A DNA stretch of 64,000 bases, taken from the NCBI RefSeq assembly GCF_014203395.1, contig NZ_JACHIW010000004.1, positions 108,817-172,816 of the forward strand, given 5' to 3'. The translations under genes and the position numbers were made by a program. Shown piece by piece: positions 18,601 through 25,764 of this stretch. The stretch is from Saccharopolyspora phatthalungensis (lineage in GTDB: Bacteria; Actinomycetota; Actinomycetes; Mycobacteriales; Pseudonocardiaceae). The notes beneath the pieces were generated by a model that worked only from the letters and a program-made list of their open reading frames with translations, was not told the origin of the DNA and made no database searches. The stretch's first letter is position 1; every line of letters begins with the position of its first letter.

Positions 18601-20276
18601 TCGCCCGGATGACCGGTGCCGAGGTCCTGGCCACGGCGGGAAGCCCGGAAAAGCGGGCGTTGCTGCGGTCGCTGGGCGTGCAGCACGTGATGGACTCCCG
18701 GTCGCCGGGCTTCGCCGAGGAGGTGATGGCGGCCACCGACGGCGCCGGGGTCGACGTGGTGCTGAGCTCCTCGGGCGGCGACAGCTCCGCCCGGAGCATC
18801 GCCTGTCTGGCGCCTTACGGGCGTTTCGTGGAGATCGGCAAGGCCGACTTCATGAACGACAGCAAGCTCGGGCTGCGGCCGTTCCTGCGGAACCTGGCGT
18901 ACTTCAGCTTCGACCTCCGCCAGACGTTGGTGGACCGGCCGAAGCTGGTTCGGGCCGAACTGGAGCAGTTGCTGGAGTTCTTCGCCGAAGGAAAATTGCG
19001 GCCGCTGCCGTACCGGGTCTACCACCCGTCGCAGATCCAGAGCGCGTTCCGGCAGATGGCGGCGGCCAAGCACATCGGCAAGCTCGTCGTGGCGATGGAT
19101 CAGCGCGACTTCCCCGTCGCGGTACCCGAGAGTGCGCGCGTCGCACCGGAGGGCACCTGGCTGATCACCGGTGGCTTGGGCGGCGTTGGTCTTGCGATGG
19201 CCGAGTCGCTGGTGCAGGCTGGTGTGCGGCATCTGGCGCTGGTCGGACGCTCCACCACGCACGATGAGAAGGTGCTGGCCCGGGTCGACGACCTCCGCGC
19301 GCAAGGTGCCGAGGTGCTCGTCGAGTCCGTCGACGTGACCTCGCGTACCCAGGTGGAAGGCCTGCTCAACAAGATCGGGGATTCGTTCCCGCCGTTGCGG
19401 GGCGTCCTGCACTGCGCCATGGTGCTCGACGATGCCCTGCTCTCCGATCTCGACGAGAAGCGCTTCGCGAATGCGCTGCGGGTCAAGGTGCTGGGCGCGT
19501 GGAACCTGCACGAACTGACTCGGGACCTGCCGCTTGACGCGTTCGTGCTGTTCTCGTCGGCGACTTCGTTCATCGGCAACGTCGGGCAGGCGAACTACGG
19601 TGCGGCCAACGCCTTCCTTGACCACCTCGCCGCCGTCCGGCGCGCGGACGGCCTGCCGGCGCTCTCGGTGAACTGGGGCGCGGTATCGGACGCGGGGTAT
19701 GTCGCAAGCCACGAAGACGTGCAGCGCTTCGTAGCGGCGACCGGGATGCGAGGCTTCACCGCGAAGCAAGCGTTCGAGGCGATGACAACGCTATCGACCG
19801 GGGCGCTGCCGCAAGCGGGCGTCCTGCCGATGGACTGGCCCAAGTTCTTCCGCCACCACGGCCTGGAGCAGGAAACCAGCCCTCGTTACGAGACCCTGTT
19901 CAACGACCGGCTCGGCGGCTCGGACGAGGGCGGCGATTCGGCCGCGACATCGCTGCGTCAGCAGCTGCGCTCGCACGAAGCGGCGGAGCGGGTGGAGATT
20001 CTCACCGATCGGCTCAAGGTTCGCGTCGCCACCGTCCTCGGTATTCCGCTGGACGCGCTGGACACCGGAATGCCGCTGATGGACTACCTCGATTCGCTGC
20101 TCGCGGTCGAGATCAGCTCCTGGCTGGAACGGGAACTGGGTGTGAAGGTCACGATCATGGAGTTGATGAAGGGACCGAGCATCGCGCAACTCACCGACCA
20201 ACTCCTGGACCAGATGAGTGGGGTGGACGAGGCGATGGCAGTATCCGGGGTCGGCTCCGGGACGGCAGGGGAGTAA
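12693..20276 (+). CDS. Single-module iterative type I PKS, KS-AT-DH-MT-ER-KR-ACP
   Basis: A 2527-residue synthase. KS: catalytic C183 (DTACSSS), H318 (EAHGTGTP) and H358 (NIGHLEAG). AT: nucleophile S633 (GHSMGE), followed by an unusual CACHS where malonyl enzymes show HAFH and methylmalonyl enzymes YASH. DH: H930 (HDVLGSVIVP) and D1094 (HPAVLDACFQ). C-methyltransferase: SAM loop LEVGGGTGG at 1405-1413. ER: near 1825-2135 with SAAGGTG near 1955. KR: TGGLGGVG near 2155 and Y2302 (QANYGAAN). ACP: S2468 (DSLLAVEI). There is no loading module, docking domain or thioesterase. The full reducing set plus an internal MT, in this order, is the architecture of fungal highly reducing PKSs, so iterative synthesis of a reduced, possibly methyl-branched chain is inferred. 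Start and stop are coupled to its neighbours. Confidence 0.95.
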   Translation: MTKPDDYAGEPVAVIGIGCRLPGGVTDGESLWKLLEGQVDAIGPIPQDRWDVERYYAASSQQPGRMNAREGGFLDEVDTFDAAFFGISGRIAEQMDPQQRLLLEVCWEAFEDGGVSPHGLAGSRTGVFMGGCSQDYGALQGEPSQIEGLGPHSATGTFMSIISNRLSYTFDLRGPSMTIDTACSSSLAAVHLACQSLQNGESDLALAGGVNLMLTPQFAIALSQASMLSPDGRSKAFDAAANGYVRGEGAGVVLLKPLSKALLDRDRIYAVIRGSAVNQDGRTQGITVPSGASQEANFRAALSRARVAAQDIGYVEAHGTGTPVGDPIEANALGRVLSDKRESDRVAFVGSIKTNIGHLEAGAGIAGLIKAVLSVYKRQIPGNLHFQAPNPEIDFDRWGMEVPTSTRAWPEYFDRAIASVNSFGFGGTNANVVLEEPPSAQLTVDEQAEPRPAVLALSAGSAQALTQLAENYASWLEAEPVDLEQLGANLALRRSHHAHRLAVIASDAADAATKLRGFATGELTPGAISGGTKPGGTGKLAFLFNGQGPQWFAMGRTLLNTSEVFRAKIMECDQVARKYIDWSIYDELLAPDESSSKVNDTYCLQPTMFSVQVALAELWKSWGIVPDGVAGHSMGEIAAAHVSGALDLDAALKVICRRAAIQEKADPTGAMMFVALNKDDAQKLCAEHPDQLWVSAENGPVASTLSGRRDLIEELEVKLRGQGVFARVLRVNCACHSPDMEPLREELLRDLDGVTGGDTAVPMYSTVTGARIEGHELATSYWWNNFRQPVLFAPAIRAMLADGFDGFVELSPHPVLANSLKEILAAEGTDAQVVSSLARKKDDWECFLEAFGTLAVRRDVAWERRYPTSAPVLDLPKNPWIRETYWNESETSRQYRAGGQAHPMLKRVDAVRPTWEIRWDDHRLTWVKEHDVLGSVIVPGASYVEAALAAARELTGENCALEYLEFERACVLDADEQQVTRLELDPVQGTFEFHHRPVRKDGWRRASRGRFYRTPQDSVVRVFDVDAIRERCATVHKPLDVYGVFREKGYSYGPAFCGISKLHMGDGEALARIQAPRVLKKSLDGYLLHPAVLDACFQSAILHPSQDRPGELLPFSYLPTGIDNVRIHDELSLPLWCYTLVRKLDASGLRIEIYVLDEQGRVVAEYAGLHGKVVPRPEADAADRIDSHFYRTMWQPDRHTVAAHGPLPTAFTLNHETLLSELEPVSRELSQRVARPAETAGYQADVHGLCAAYVVGALRKFGRELTIGESFKVEDFAALLPSFSRAFTRFLRFLVEDGVLSEQDGVFQVVSTLDTDPEGQWSEALSRHPSRVWELLLVRRTGEHLHEVLTGDADPLTLLFPAGAAEGVGPIYETSPVSRFYNLLAKEAIERLVRTADPRRTLRVLEVGGGTGGLTATVLPVLPADRCEYTFTDVSPAFTQSASELFQDYDFVEYRTLDIENDPLDQGIEEGSYDLVLAADVVHATADLKKTLSYLQSTLAPGGVLALIEAEPGNRWLDLTFGLTQGWWSFRDLNLRAEGPLLKPAEWENLLRSIDYDDVVALVDPEREGAGGQSVVLGRAPESVLLPEEEPASAPDQPRWFGDWVIFADSSGLGADIASRIEKRGGRAVLVHPDGQSGAGVTVRSGQAADHDRLFESIEPEGIIYLWKPAADDADGTELERAIEEGCVGVASVVQALVRKAPDEWPRLYVLTRGAHPLHNDTVRIEGAPAWGLGLVAGLEMPQTQWTMIDLDADPTPGEADAVWAQLCRQDFEREIAVRDGLSFTRRVARVNADAVHPPVVARDLPAETGFALKMATPGPLDELNYVAARRIEPAAGQVEVEVVASGLNFLDVMTALGQVPPLESAHELRFGAECAGIVRRVGDGVTDVAVGDAVVAVSSAQGTLGSFITLDANCVAGKPEQLTFEEAASVPIVFLTAWYGLHKLARLEAGERVLIHSAAGGTGLAALQVARMTGAEVLATAGSPEKRALLRSLGVQHVMDSRSPGFAEEVMAATDGAGVDVVLSSSGGDSSARSIACLAPYGRFVEIGKADFMNDSKLGLRPFLRNLAYFSFDLRQTLVDRPKLVRAELEQLLEFFAEGKLRPLPYRVYHPSQIQSAFRQMAAAKHIGKLVVAMDQRDFPVAVPESARVAPEGTWLITGGLGGVGLAMAESLVQAGVRHLALVGRSTTHDEKVLARVDDLRAQGAEVLVESVDVTSRTQVEGLLNKIGDSFPPLRGVLHCAMVLDDALLSDLDEKRFANALRVKVLGAWNLHELTRDLPLDAFVLFSSATSFIGNVGQANYGAANAFLDHLAAVRRADGLPALSVNWGAVSDAGYVASHEDVQRFVAATGMRGFTAKQAFEAMTTLSTGALPQAGVLPMDWPKFFRHHGLEQETSPRYETLFNDRLGGSDEGGDSAATSLRQQLRSHEAAERVEILTDRLKVRVATVLGIPLDALDTGMPLMDYLDSLLAVEISSWLERELGVKVTIMELMKGPSIAQLTDQLLDQMSGVDEAMAVSGVGSGTAGE

Positions 20277-20283
20277 CCGGACC

Positions 20284-21117
20284 GTGGAGGAAGTTGCTTA
20301 CGAGCTCCGGCGCGCGAATCTGACGCTGCGCGGCCAGCGGACGGCGCGCGCCGGGCTCCCGATCCTTTGTCTGCATGGCGTACTGGACAACTCCGCCAGT
20401 TTCGGCCCGTTGTCCGTGCGGATGGCGGATGCGAACCTGATTGCCATCGACCTTCCGGGGCATGGCCTTTCGGATCACCTCAACTCGGCCATCTACAACC
20501 CGCTGGAGTACGCGGCCAACGTGTTGGAGTTAGCGGAGTCTCAGGGCTGGGAGCAGTTCCATCTGATCGGGCATTCGCTGGGCGGCACGCTCGCCTCGCT
20601 GATCGCGGGAATCCATCCCGAGAAAATCGCCCGGCTGGTGCTGATCGACGCGATCGGCCCCCTGCCGGCCAGCGCCGAGCAGACCCGCGGGGACGTGGCC
20701 CGCTACCTCAGCACGTACCTCAAGGGCAAGGAACATCCGGTTTACCGAACCCGTTTCCAAGCGGTTAAGGCCCGCATCCAGCTGGCCGACATCCTGGCGG
20801 AGACGGCGGAGACGCTCATCGAGCGGGATCTGAAGGAAGTTCCGGGCGGGTATTCCTGGCGGCACGATGTGCGCCTGAAGTACCCCACAGTACTCGCGCT
20901 GAGCGAGGAAGAAATCCTGGAGTTCTTGCGGAACATCAAGGCTCCGACGCTACTGGTCAAGGCCGCGCGCACCGCGCTTAGGGAGGAGTTCTATCCACGA
21001 CGGATCGACAGCGTGCCGGATTTGACGCAGGTCACCTTCGCAGGCGGCCACCACCTGCACATGGAGAATGCGGATCCGGTAGCGGCAGCGATTCGAGAGT
21101 TCTTAGACCTGGACTGA
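20284..21117 (+). CDS. Alpha/beta hydrolase, probable chain-release or editing enzyme
   Basis: A 277-residue alpha/beta-fold hydrolase. The oxyanion region HGVLDNSASF is near residue 32. The nucleophile elbow is GHSLGG with S98. The catalytic His lies in AGGHHLHMEN near the C-terminus, as expected for the MhpC/epoxide-hydrolase-like branch. The GTG at 20284, seven bases after the PKS stop, is preferred because the homologous core begins there and GGGGAG precedes it; upstream in-frame codons would overlap the ACP. Since the synthase has no thioesterase domain, hydrolytic release of the polyketide from the ACP is the simplest role. Lactone or ester hydrolysis in tailoring is the alternative. 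Confidence 0.85.
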   Translation: MEEVAYELRRANLTLRGQRTARAGLPILCLHGVLDNSASFGPLSVRMADANLIAIDLPGHGLSDHLNSAIYNPLEYAANVLELAESQGWEQFHLIGHSLGGTLASLIAGIHPEKIARLVLIDAIGPLPASAEQTRGDVARYLSTYLKGKEHPVYRTRFQAVKARIQLADILAETAETLIERDLKEVPGGYSWRHDVRLKYPTVLALSEEEILEFLRNIKAPTLLVKAARTALREEFYPRRIDSVPDLTQVTFAGGHHLHMENADPVAAAIREFLDLD

Positions 21118-21137
21118 AGTGCCGTGTCCCGCGACGT

Positions 21138-21163
21138 GGGCCGGGCGGATCGAGGCCCGGCCC
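21138..21163 (+). terminator. GC-rich hairpin after the hydrolase gene
   Basis: GGGCCGGG (21138-21145) pairs with CCCGGCCC (21156-21163) 20 bases after the hydrolase stop, and a further GC stem (CCCGCCGGGG) follows. This suggests that transcription from 10464 may end here and that the ligase has its own promoter. Confidence 0.5.
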
Positions 21164-21191
21164 CGCCGGGGCGCCATCCATAGTGAGTGGG

Positions 21192-21207
21192 TCACGTGCC
21201 CACGTGA
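21192..21207 (+). promoter_or_regulatory. TCACGTG-CC-CACGTGA inverted repeat upstream of the ligase
   Basis: Two perfect 7-base half-sites in inverted orientation with a two-base spacer, about 90 bases before the acyl-CoA ligase start. It is a good candidate operator for a dimeric regulator of the cluster. No regulator gene adjoins it. Confidence 0.4.
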
Positions 21208-21231
21208 TCGGGCATACATAAGTCGGGGATC

Positions 21232-21272
21232 CCGCTACCGGCACCGCTACGCAAACCACTTTTGAAACACTC
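21232..21272. repeat. 41-bp dispersed repeat, copy A
   Basis: It shares 38 of 41 bases with 42247-42287, including the invariant core ACGCAAACCACTTTTGAA. Its last 20 bases match 32457-32476 at 18 positions. This copy lies directly upstream of the acyl-CoA ligase Shine-Dalgarno. Confidence 0.7.
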
Positions 21273-21296
21273 GCTCCGTGGCAAGGGAGTTGCGCA

Positions 21297-22859
21297 ATGA
21301 CTTCTGTCAGTATCGGCGAGCCAACCCCACTCACCGGTCGAGAGCTCTGGCAGGCCCGTGTCCAGGAGACGCCGCACCGAACCTTTCTGCACGCGGCGGG
21401 GCGCAGCTGGACGTATGCCGAGTTCGACGCCGAAAAGGCTCGTTTCGCCGCCAGTTTCGAGAGCCTCGGCGTCGGGCTCGGCACCAAGGTTCTGGTGGGG
21501 ATGTCGAATAGCCCCGAAGCCTTCTTCGTGCATTTCGCGCTCATGCAGCTAGGCGCCGTGGTCGTGCCGTTGCAAATGGACTTGACCTTCGACGAGCTGC
21601 GCTACCCGATCAATCACAGCGAAGCGCCCTTACTGGTCGCCGACGATCCGCTGGCTTCGACCGTGCTGCCGCACATCGACCAGTGCCCCGGCCTTGAACA
21701 CGTCGTCGTGCACGAGCCTTCCGTTCCGGTCGCCGTCCCGGTGTCGAAGCTCTCCGAGCTTGCCGGCGCGGAGCCGAAACCGTTCGAGCACATCGACGGG
21801 CACGAGGAGCAATCCCCGGCCCTGATTCTCTACACCTCGGGCAGTACCGGTCGGCCGAAGGGGGTGGTCCTCAATGCGGGCGCTTTCGGCAGCTCGGGAG
21901 CCGGCTTCGCGGAATGCTTCGGAATCACCGCCTCGGACAACTACTTTCTGCCGCTCACCATGGCGCACGCCATTGGCGCGCTCGTCGGCCCGGCGATGGC
22001 GGTTGTCACCGGTGGCTCTCTCACCCTGGTGGACAGGTTCAGTCCGACGAGCTTCTGGCGGCAGGTGGCGGAAACTGGGGCGACCTACTCGATCTTGTTC
22101 CCCGCGCATCTCAACCTCTTGATGGAAACCCAGGAAGACGGCCCGAGCGCCGGCGAGTCGAGCCTGCGGCTGGTCATCACGCACGCTTGGCTGGAGAACT
22201 TCTACCGGCGGTTCAACGTCAATCTGGCCACCGTCTGGGGCATGACGGAGACGGGCGCGATGGCCACCGGGAGCGCGCCGGGCCACCAACCCGAGGGCTA
22301 CGTGGGAAAGCCCATGTCCGGAGTCGAGGTTGGAATTTTCGATGAAATGTCCCAGCGTTTGCCGGCCGGTGAAGTCGGGGAGATCAGACTGCGGCACCGC
22401 AACGTGATGCTGGAATATTTCAAGAATCCCGAGGCCACTGGGACGACCCTGGTCGACGGTTGGGTGCGCTCCGGGGACTATGGGTTCGTCGATGCCGATG
22501 GCGGCCTGTATTTCGGTGGGCGCCTGCAGGACATGATCAAGCGGTCCGGCGAGAACATCAGCCCGGAAGAAGTCATCAACGCCCTGGTGGACCATCCTGA
22601 TGTGACGGAGGCGTTCGTCATGGGCGTGCCGGATCCCATCCGGACCGAAGAAGTGGCGGCCCTGGTGGTGATTCAGCGGAGAGTGGACCTGTCGGACGTG
22701 ATCGAGGTGGCAAGCCAGCGCCTCATCCGCAGGAAATTACCGCGCTACATCATCGCGACGCGCGACCCGCTGCCGCGTCTCGGGAACGGAAAGATCGACC
22801 GCGCCACGATCAAGCGAGATTTCGACCCGGCGAACGCATGGGACCGGATCGCCGAGTAA
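21297..22859 (+). CDS. Acyl-CoA ligase / ANL-superfamily acid activator
   Basis: A 520-residue full-length ANL enzyme that forms an acyl-adenylate and then a thioester. Motifs in order: P-loop YTSGSTGRPKG near residue 179, GMTETGAMATG near 320, SGDYGFVDADG with the hinge region GGRLQDMIKRSGENISPEE near 400-425, and the catalytic lysine in RLGNGKIDR near 500. ATG 21297 has AAGGGAG seven bases upstream. It is codirectional with the PKS operon but separated by about 180 bases containing a hairpin, an inverted repeat and a dispersed repeat, so it is probably separately transcribed. It may prime the synthase with an unusual starter acid or activate the released polyketide acid. Medium/long-chain or aryl acids cannot be told apart by eye. 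Confidence 0.92.
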   Translation: MTSVSIGEPTPLTGRELWQARVQETPHRTFLHAAGRSWTYAEFDAEKARFAASFESLGVGLGTKVLVGMSNSPEAFFVHFALMQLGAVVVPLQMDLTFDELRYPINHSEAPLLVADDPLASTVLPHIDQCPGLEHVVVHEPSVPVAVPVSKLSELAGAEPKPFEHIDGHEEQSPALILYTSGSTGRPKGVVLNAGAFGSSGAGFAECFGITASDNYFLPLTMAHAIGALVGPAMAVVTGGSLTLVDRFSPTSFWRQVAETGATYSILFPAHLNLLMETQEDGPSAGESSLRLVITHAWLENFYRRFNVNLATVWGMTETGAMATGSAPGHQPEGYVGKPMSGVEVGIFDEMSQRLPAGEVGEIRLRHRNVMLEYFKNPEATGTTLVDGWVRSGDYGFVDADGGLYFGGRLQDMIKRSGENISPEEVINALVDHPDVTEAFVMGVPDPIRTEEVAALVVIQRRVDLSDVIEVASQRLIRRKLPRYIIATRDPLPRLGNGKIDRATIKRDFDPANAWDRIAE

Positions 22860-22870
22860 CGGGATTCTCC

Positions 22871-22923
22871 CAGCGGCGGGTGTAGCCGCGAATTCCACGG
22901 CGCCGGTCAGCTGACCGCCGCTG
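22871..22923. terminator. Nested palindromes between convergent genes
   Basis: CAGCGGCGG (22871-22879) pairs with CCGCCGCTG (22915-22923), and the enclosed segment contains the 14-base palindrome CGGTCAGCTGACCG (22904-22917). It spans the junction of the ligase stop (22859) and the convergent DUF222 stop (22907) and is a plausible shared terminator. Confidence 0.4.
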
Positions 22924-24289
22924 CGGGACGCGAGCGGCGCGTTTCGCCCGCCGGGTCCCGTTGGGTGGGGATGAGGTCCCGGAGGTGTTGGCGGTGCTGG
23001 GCGGGCAGTGCCTTGCCGCCTGGTCGTGGTCTTCGGTTGATGTCCACGGTGGGTGGTGGGATGAAGACGGGTCTGCCGTCGTGCATCTGGATTTCCCATC
23101 GGTGGTTGTGCACGGTGCGGTGGTGGTGGCCGCATAGCATTGTCATGTTGGCCAGTTCGGTGGGGCCGCCGTCGATCCAGCTCACGAGGTGGTGGGCGTC
23201 GGGGGTTCCCGGTGGCCGGTCGCAGGCGGGGAAGGAACAGCTGCCGTCGCGTTGGAGTAGCGCGGCGCGCAGGTGTGCGGGTGCGGTTCGCCTGGCCCGG
23301 CCGAGGTCCAGGGGCAGGCCGTCTCCGTTGAGAACCATGGGCAGTACTTCGCTGTCGCAGGCGATGCGCCGCGCGTTCTCGGCGGTGATGGCACGCCCGG
23401 TGTTCAGGGTGCCGGGCATGCCGTGCTCATCGGGGAAGCCCAGCCCGCGTTTGAGGTCTTCGAAGTCGATGGTGATCGTCAGGTGCGGCCGTTGCCCACC
23501 GGCACGCGGTACCCCGTCGGAGTCGGTGGCCAGATCGAGCAACGCGGCGAAGCCGTCGGCATTGCGCTGCCCGGCGCTGCGAGGGTCTTTCTGCCCGTCG
23601 GTTTCCGGGCAGGGCGCGGCCAGCGGCTCGATGAGGGCAACGAATTTCGCGCCGGTCTCGCGGTCGAGCCGGGCCTTGATGACCGTCATCCCGTCCCGAG
23701 AGGTCCCGTAATGCAGCTCCCGAGCCTCGTGCTGGTCGGCTTCGTCCTGGTAGGCGCCGTCCTGATCGAGTAGGTACCTGATTCGTTCGGCGATTGTCTC
23801 CAGCTCACGCGGCGGCATCTGGCGGGCGTATCCGGCCAGGGTCGCCTCGACCTCACTCACCCGGTGACAGCGGGCGTACTCGGGCAGCCGGTGAATGCCC
23901 GCCACGATCACCCGCGCATGCTCGACACTGATCGCGCCTTGCGACAAGGCGGCAGCGGTCTGGGGAAGCTCGGCGGGCATCGTCTCGCCATACAGCGAGG
24001 CCCGGTCCTCGACGTTACGGGCGACCGTCACCCGGGTTGTGGCGTCCCGGTGGTCGATGTTGAGCAGTTCCCGCAACCACACCTGCATCGACCTCGCGCC
24101 GCGTTCGGCGTGCAGCCCCCGGCGGTCGGCCTCGGCGATGATCTGCAACTGCTCCATCATCACCACCCGCATGGCCTGCTCACAGCGCTGGATCCGGGCG
24201 ATGAGCTCGGCATCCGAGCACGACACCACAGACGAGCGTGAAGACATCATCTCCACGCTCGCATCCCGGGTGTCCGTCAACGGTGCCAT
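22907..24289 (-). CDS. DUF222 / HNH endonuclease protein (13E12-repeat family)
   Basis: A 460-residue member of the actinobacterial DUF222-HNH family. The DUF222 region (about 1-300) is helical, including RIQRCEQAMRVVMMEQLQ near the start. The C-terminal HNH domain has a CSFPACDRPP zinc/Cys pair, then DAHHLVSWIDGGPTELAN and LCGHHHRTVH, which supply the metal and catalytic histidines and the Asn. ATG 24289 is chosen over upstream in-frame codons because GGGAG lies nine bases before it and the family pattern begins nearby. These genes occur in many scattered copies and are linked to 13E12-type repeat elements in mycobacteria. Their role, defence, mobility or DNA processing, is unsettled. The region upstream carries a short tandem repeat array. 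Confidence 0.9.
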   Translation of the reverse strand: MAPLTDTRDASVEMMSSRSSVVSCSDAELIARIQRCEQAMRVVMMEQLQIIAEADRRGLHAERGARSMQVWLRELLNIDHRDATTRVTVARNVEDRASLYGETMPAELPQTAAALSQGAISVEHARVIVAGIHRLPEYARCHRVSEVEATLAGYARQMPPRELETIAERIRYLLDQDGAYQDEADQHEARELHYGTSRDGMTVIKARLDRETGAKFVALIEPLAAPCPETDGQKDPRSAGQRNADGFAALLDLATDSDGVPRAGGQRPHLTITIDFEDLKRGLGFPDEHGMPGTLNTGRAITAENARRIACDSEVLPMVLNGDGLPLDLGRARRTAPAHLRAALLQRDGSCSFPACDRPPGTPDAHHLVSWIDGGPTELANMTMLCGHHHRTVHNHRWEIQMHDGRPVFIPPPTVDINRRPRPGGKALPAQHRQHLRDLIPTQRDPAGETRRSRPAAAVS

Positions 24290-24682
24290 ACCCTCATTCT
24301 CCCAGATTCGAACACCCATTCGCACCCATTTCGGCATCGCTTGATCAGGTGAAAACCCCCACCAAAACCCTGAAAACCCCCACCCCACAACAAAAACTCA
24401 TCCACGACACGCCGAAGGCGCCCGCCAGCACGACCGATCAAAAAGCCTTACGGAACAACCCCAAGCCGACCGGGCACCAGTCCCAGCCACGGCCGAATCC
24501 GCCACCCCGCAACGCGACCCGCCGGTTGCGTCAGCCCACTCCGGGGCCATCCCCGCGATACAAAGCCAAACCGGGGCTGTGGGCCGGATGTCAAGCCTGA
24601 AACCTCGAAGAGGCGGCCGCCAGGCCGGGCTTGACCTCCGGAACACAGCCCCCACACTCCACCGATCGCGGGGATGGCCGAT

Positions 24683-24866
24683 CCAACACGGAACCTCCCC
24701 CAGCCCCAACCCCCTCAAAAGGCGTGCGAATCATGCCAAGGCGCCCGGGACCATGTCAACCCGGAACCTCCCACAGCCCCAAACCCGCTCGAAAGGCGAG
24801 CATTCCCCCGAAAACGCACCCACGAACCATGCCAACACGGAACCCCCCACGGCCCCAACCACCGCT
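24683..24866. repeat. Three imperfect ~70-75-bp tandem repeats
   Basis: Copies start at about 24683, 24752 and 24828. Each contains CATGYCAACNCGGAACC (or its near match) followed by YCCCNCRGCCCCAA, and the first two continue with a C/T-rich stretch and AAAGGCG. They lie between the LuxR-type gene (stop at 24890) and the upstream side of the DUF222 gene. The rest of 24290-24889 has no recognisable gene and is C-rich on the plus strand. Confidence 0.6.
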
Positions 24867-24889
24867 AGCAAGCCCATTCTGCAACCACC

Positions 24890-25600
24890 CTAAATCAGGC
24901 CGTTGCGGATGGCGAAGGCGACGGCATGGGCACGGTTGTGGAGGCCATGCCGTTTCATGAACTTGTAGAGGGTGTTTTTGACCGTGCGTTCGGAGTAGTG
25001 CAGTTTCTGCGAGATCTGTTCGAGGTCGTGGCCTTCGGAAACCAGGCGGAGGACGTCGATTTCGCGATTGGTGAACCCGGTCGGGGGGACGTCTTGGTAC
25101 GCGAGTTTCTTGGGCGGGGTTCGCTGGACTTGTTCGATGAACGCGCCCTGCAACGAGAACGGCAGGAAGCCGCCGCCACCGCCGATGATGCGGATGGCTT
25201 GAATGAAGTTCGAGCTGGAGAAGTTGTTGCGCCATATGACGGCGCGGACGCCGTGCTCAATGGCTGCGGAGATCTTGAGGTTCCACTGTCGTTTGTCCAC
25301 GATCAAGAGGACGGGTGTGGCGGTGCCGGGTCGCAGGCACCGCAGGGTGTCCATTGTGGATACGTTGGCGGCGTCGAAGGCGCCCACGACAACGTCTGCG
25401 TCGTCCTTTGCGGTTTCGGTAAGTTGTTGGTCACCGTCCAGGCAGCTGGCCAATCCCGAATGGGTCAGGCTGTCTGGGGCATGGATGGCGACCAGGATTT
25501 TTTCCGCGGTCCCGCCCTGCACGGCAGTACCCCCCGTTCTGAAATCCCCCAGTTGCGAGAAGCAAATACTAGGTGAAATCGGCTGGATTGGGACAGTCAT
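24890..25600 (-). CDS. LuxR/NarL-type regulator with atypical receiver domain
   Basis: A 236-residue transcription factor. The C-terminal 65 residues form a LuxR helix-turn-helix (FTNREIDVLRLVSEGHDLEQ, then ISQKLHYSERTVKNTLYKF). The N-terminal ~150 residues have the alternating pattern of a response-regulator receiver (ILVAIHAPDSLTHSGL; VLLIVDKRQ; GVRAVIWRNNF). The strand that should end in the phosphorylated Asp reads ADVVVGAFDAANV, so the usual phospho-acceptor position looks replaced. Phosphorylation by a sensor kinase is therefore doubtful, and no kinase gene is adjacent. ATG 25600 is preferred as the upstream in-frame extension is Pro/Gly-rich and lacks domain features; GGAGG lies 15 bases upstream, rather distant. 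It probably regulates unlinked genes. Confidence 0.8.
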   Translation of the reverse strand: MTVPIQPISPSICFSQLGDFRTGGTAVQGGTAEKILVAIHAPDSLTHSGLASCLDGDQQLTETAKDDADVVVGAFDAANVSTMDTLRCLRPGTATPVLLIVDKRQWNLKISAAIEHGVRAVIWRNNFSSSNFIQAIRIIGGGGGFLPFSLQGAFIEQVQRTPPKKLAYQDVPPTGFTNREIDVLRLVSEGHDLEQISQKLHYSERTVKNTLYKFMKRHGLHNRAHAVAFAIRNGLI

Positions 25601-25764
25601 GTTCGGCTCGGGCACCTCCCCATGTCCGTGGGCCGCGTCAAATCCCGCCCGGCGGCGGACGTCCCCGGTGCGTTGGTGGCTCGCCCTCGGCGGCCACTGC
25701 GTCCACCCCGAGCCCGCCACCAAACCATGCGGGCCCGGGGGACGGTTTCTCGCTCGCCAGATGG

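Noticed and set aside
14544..19769. A 1741-codon open frame on the minus strand
   Set aside because: It lies wholly antisense to the PKS; its product is low-complexity Arg/Gln/His/Val-rich, as expected from the third-codon bias of the opposite strand.
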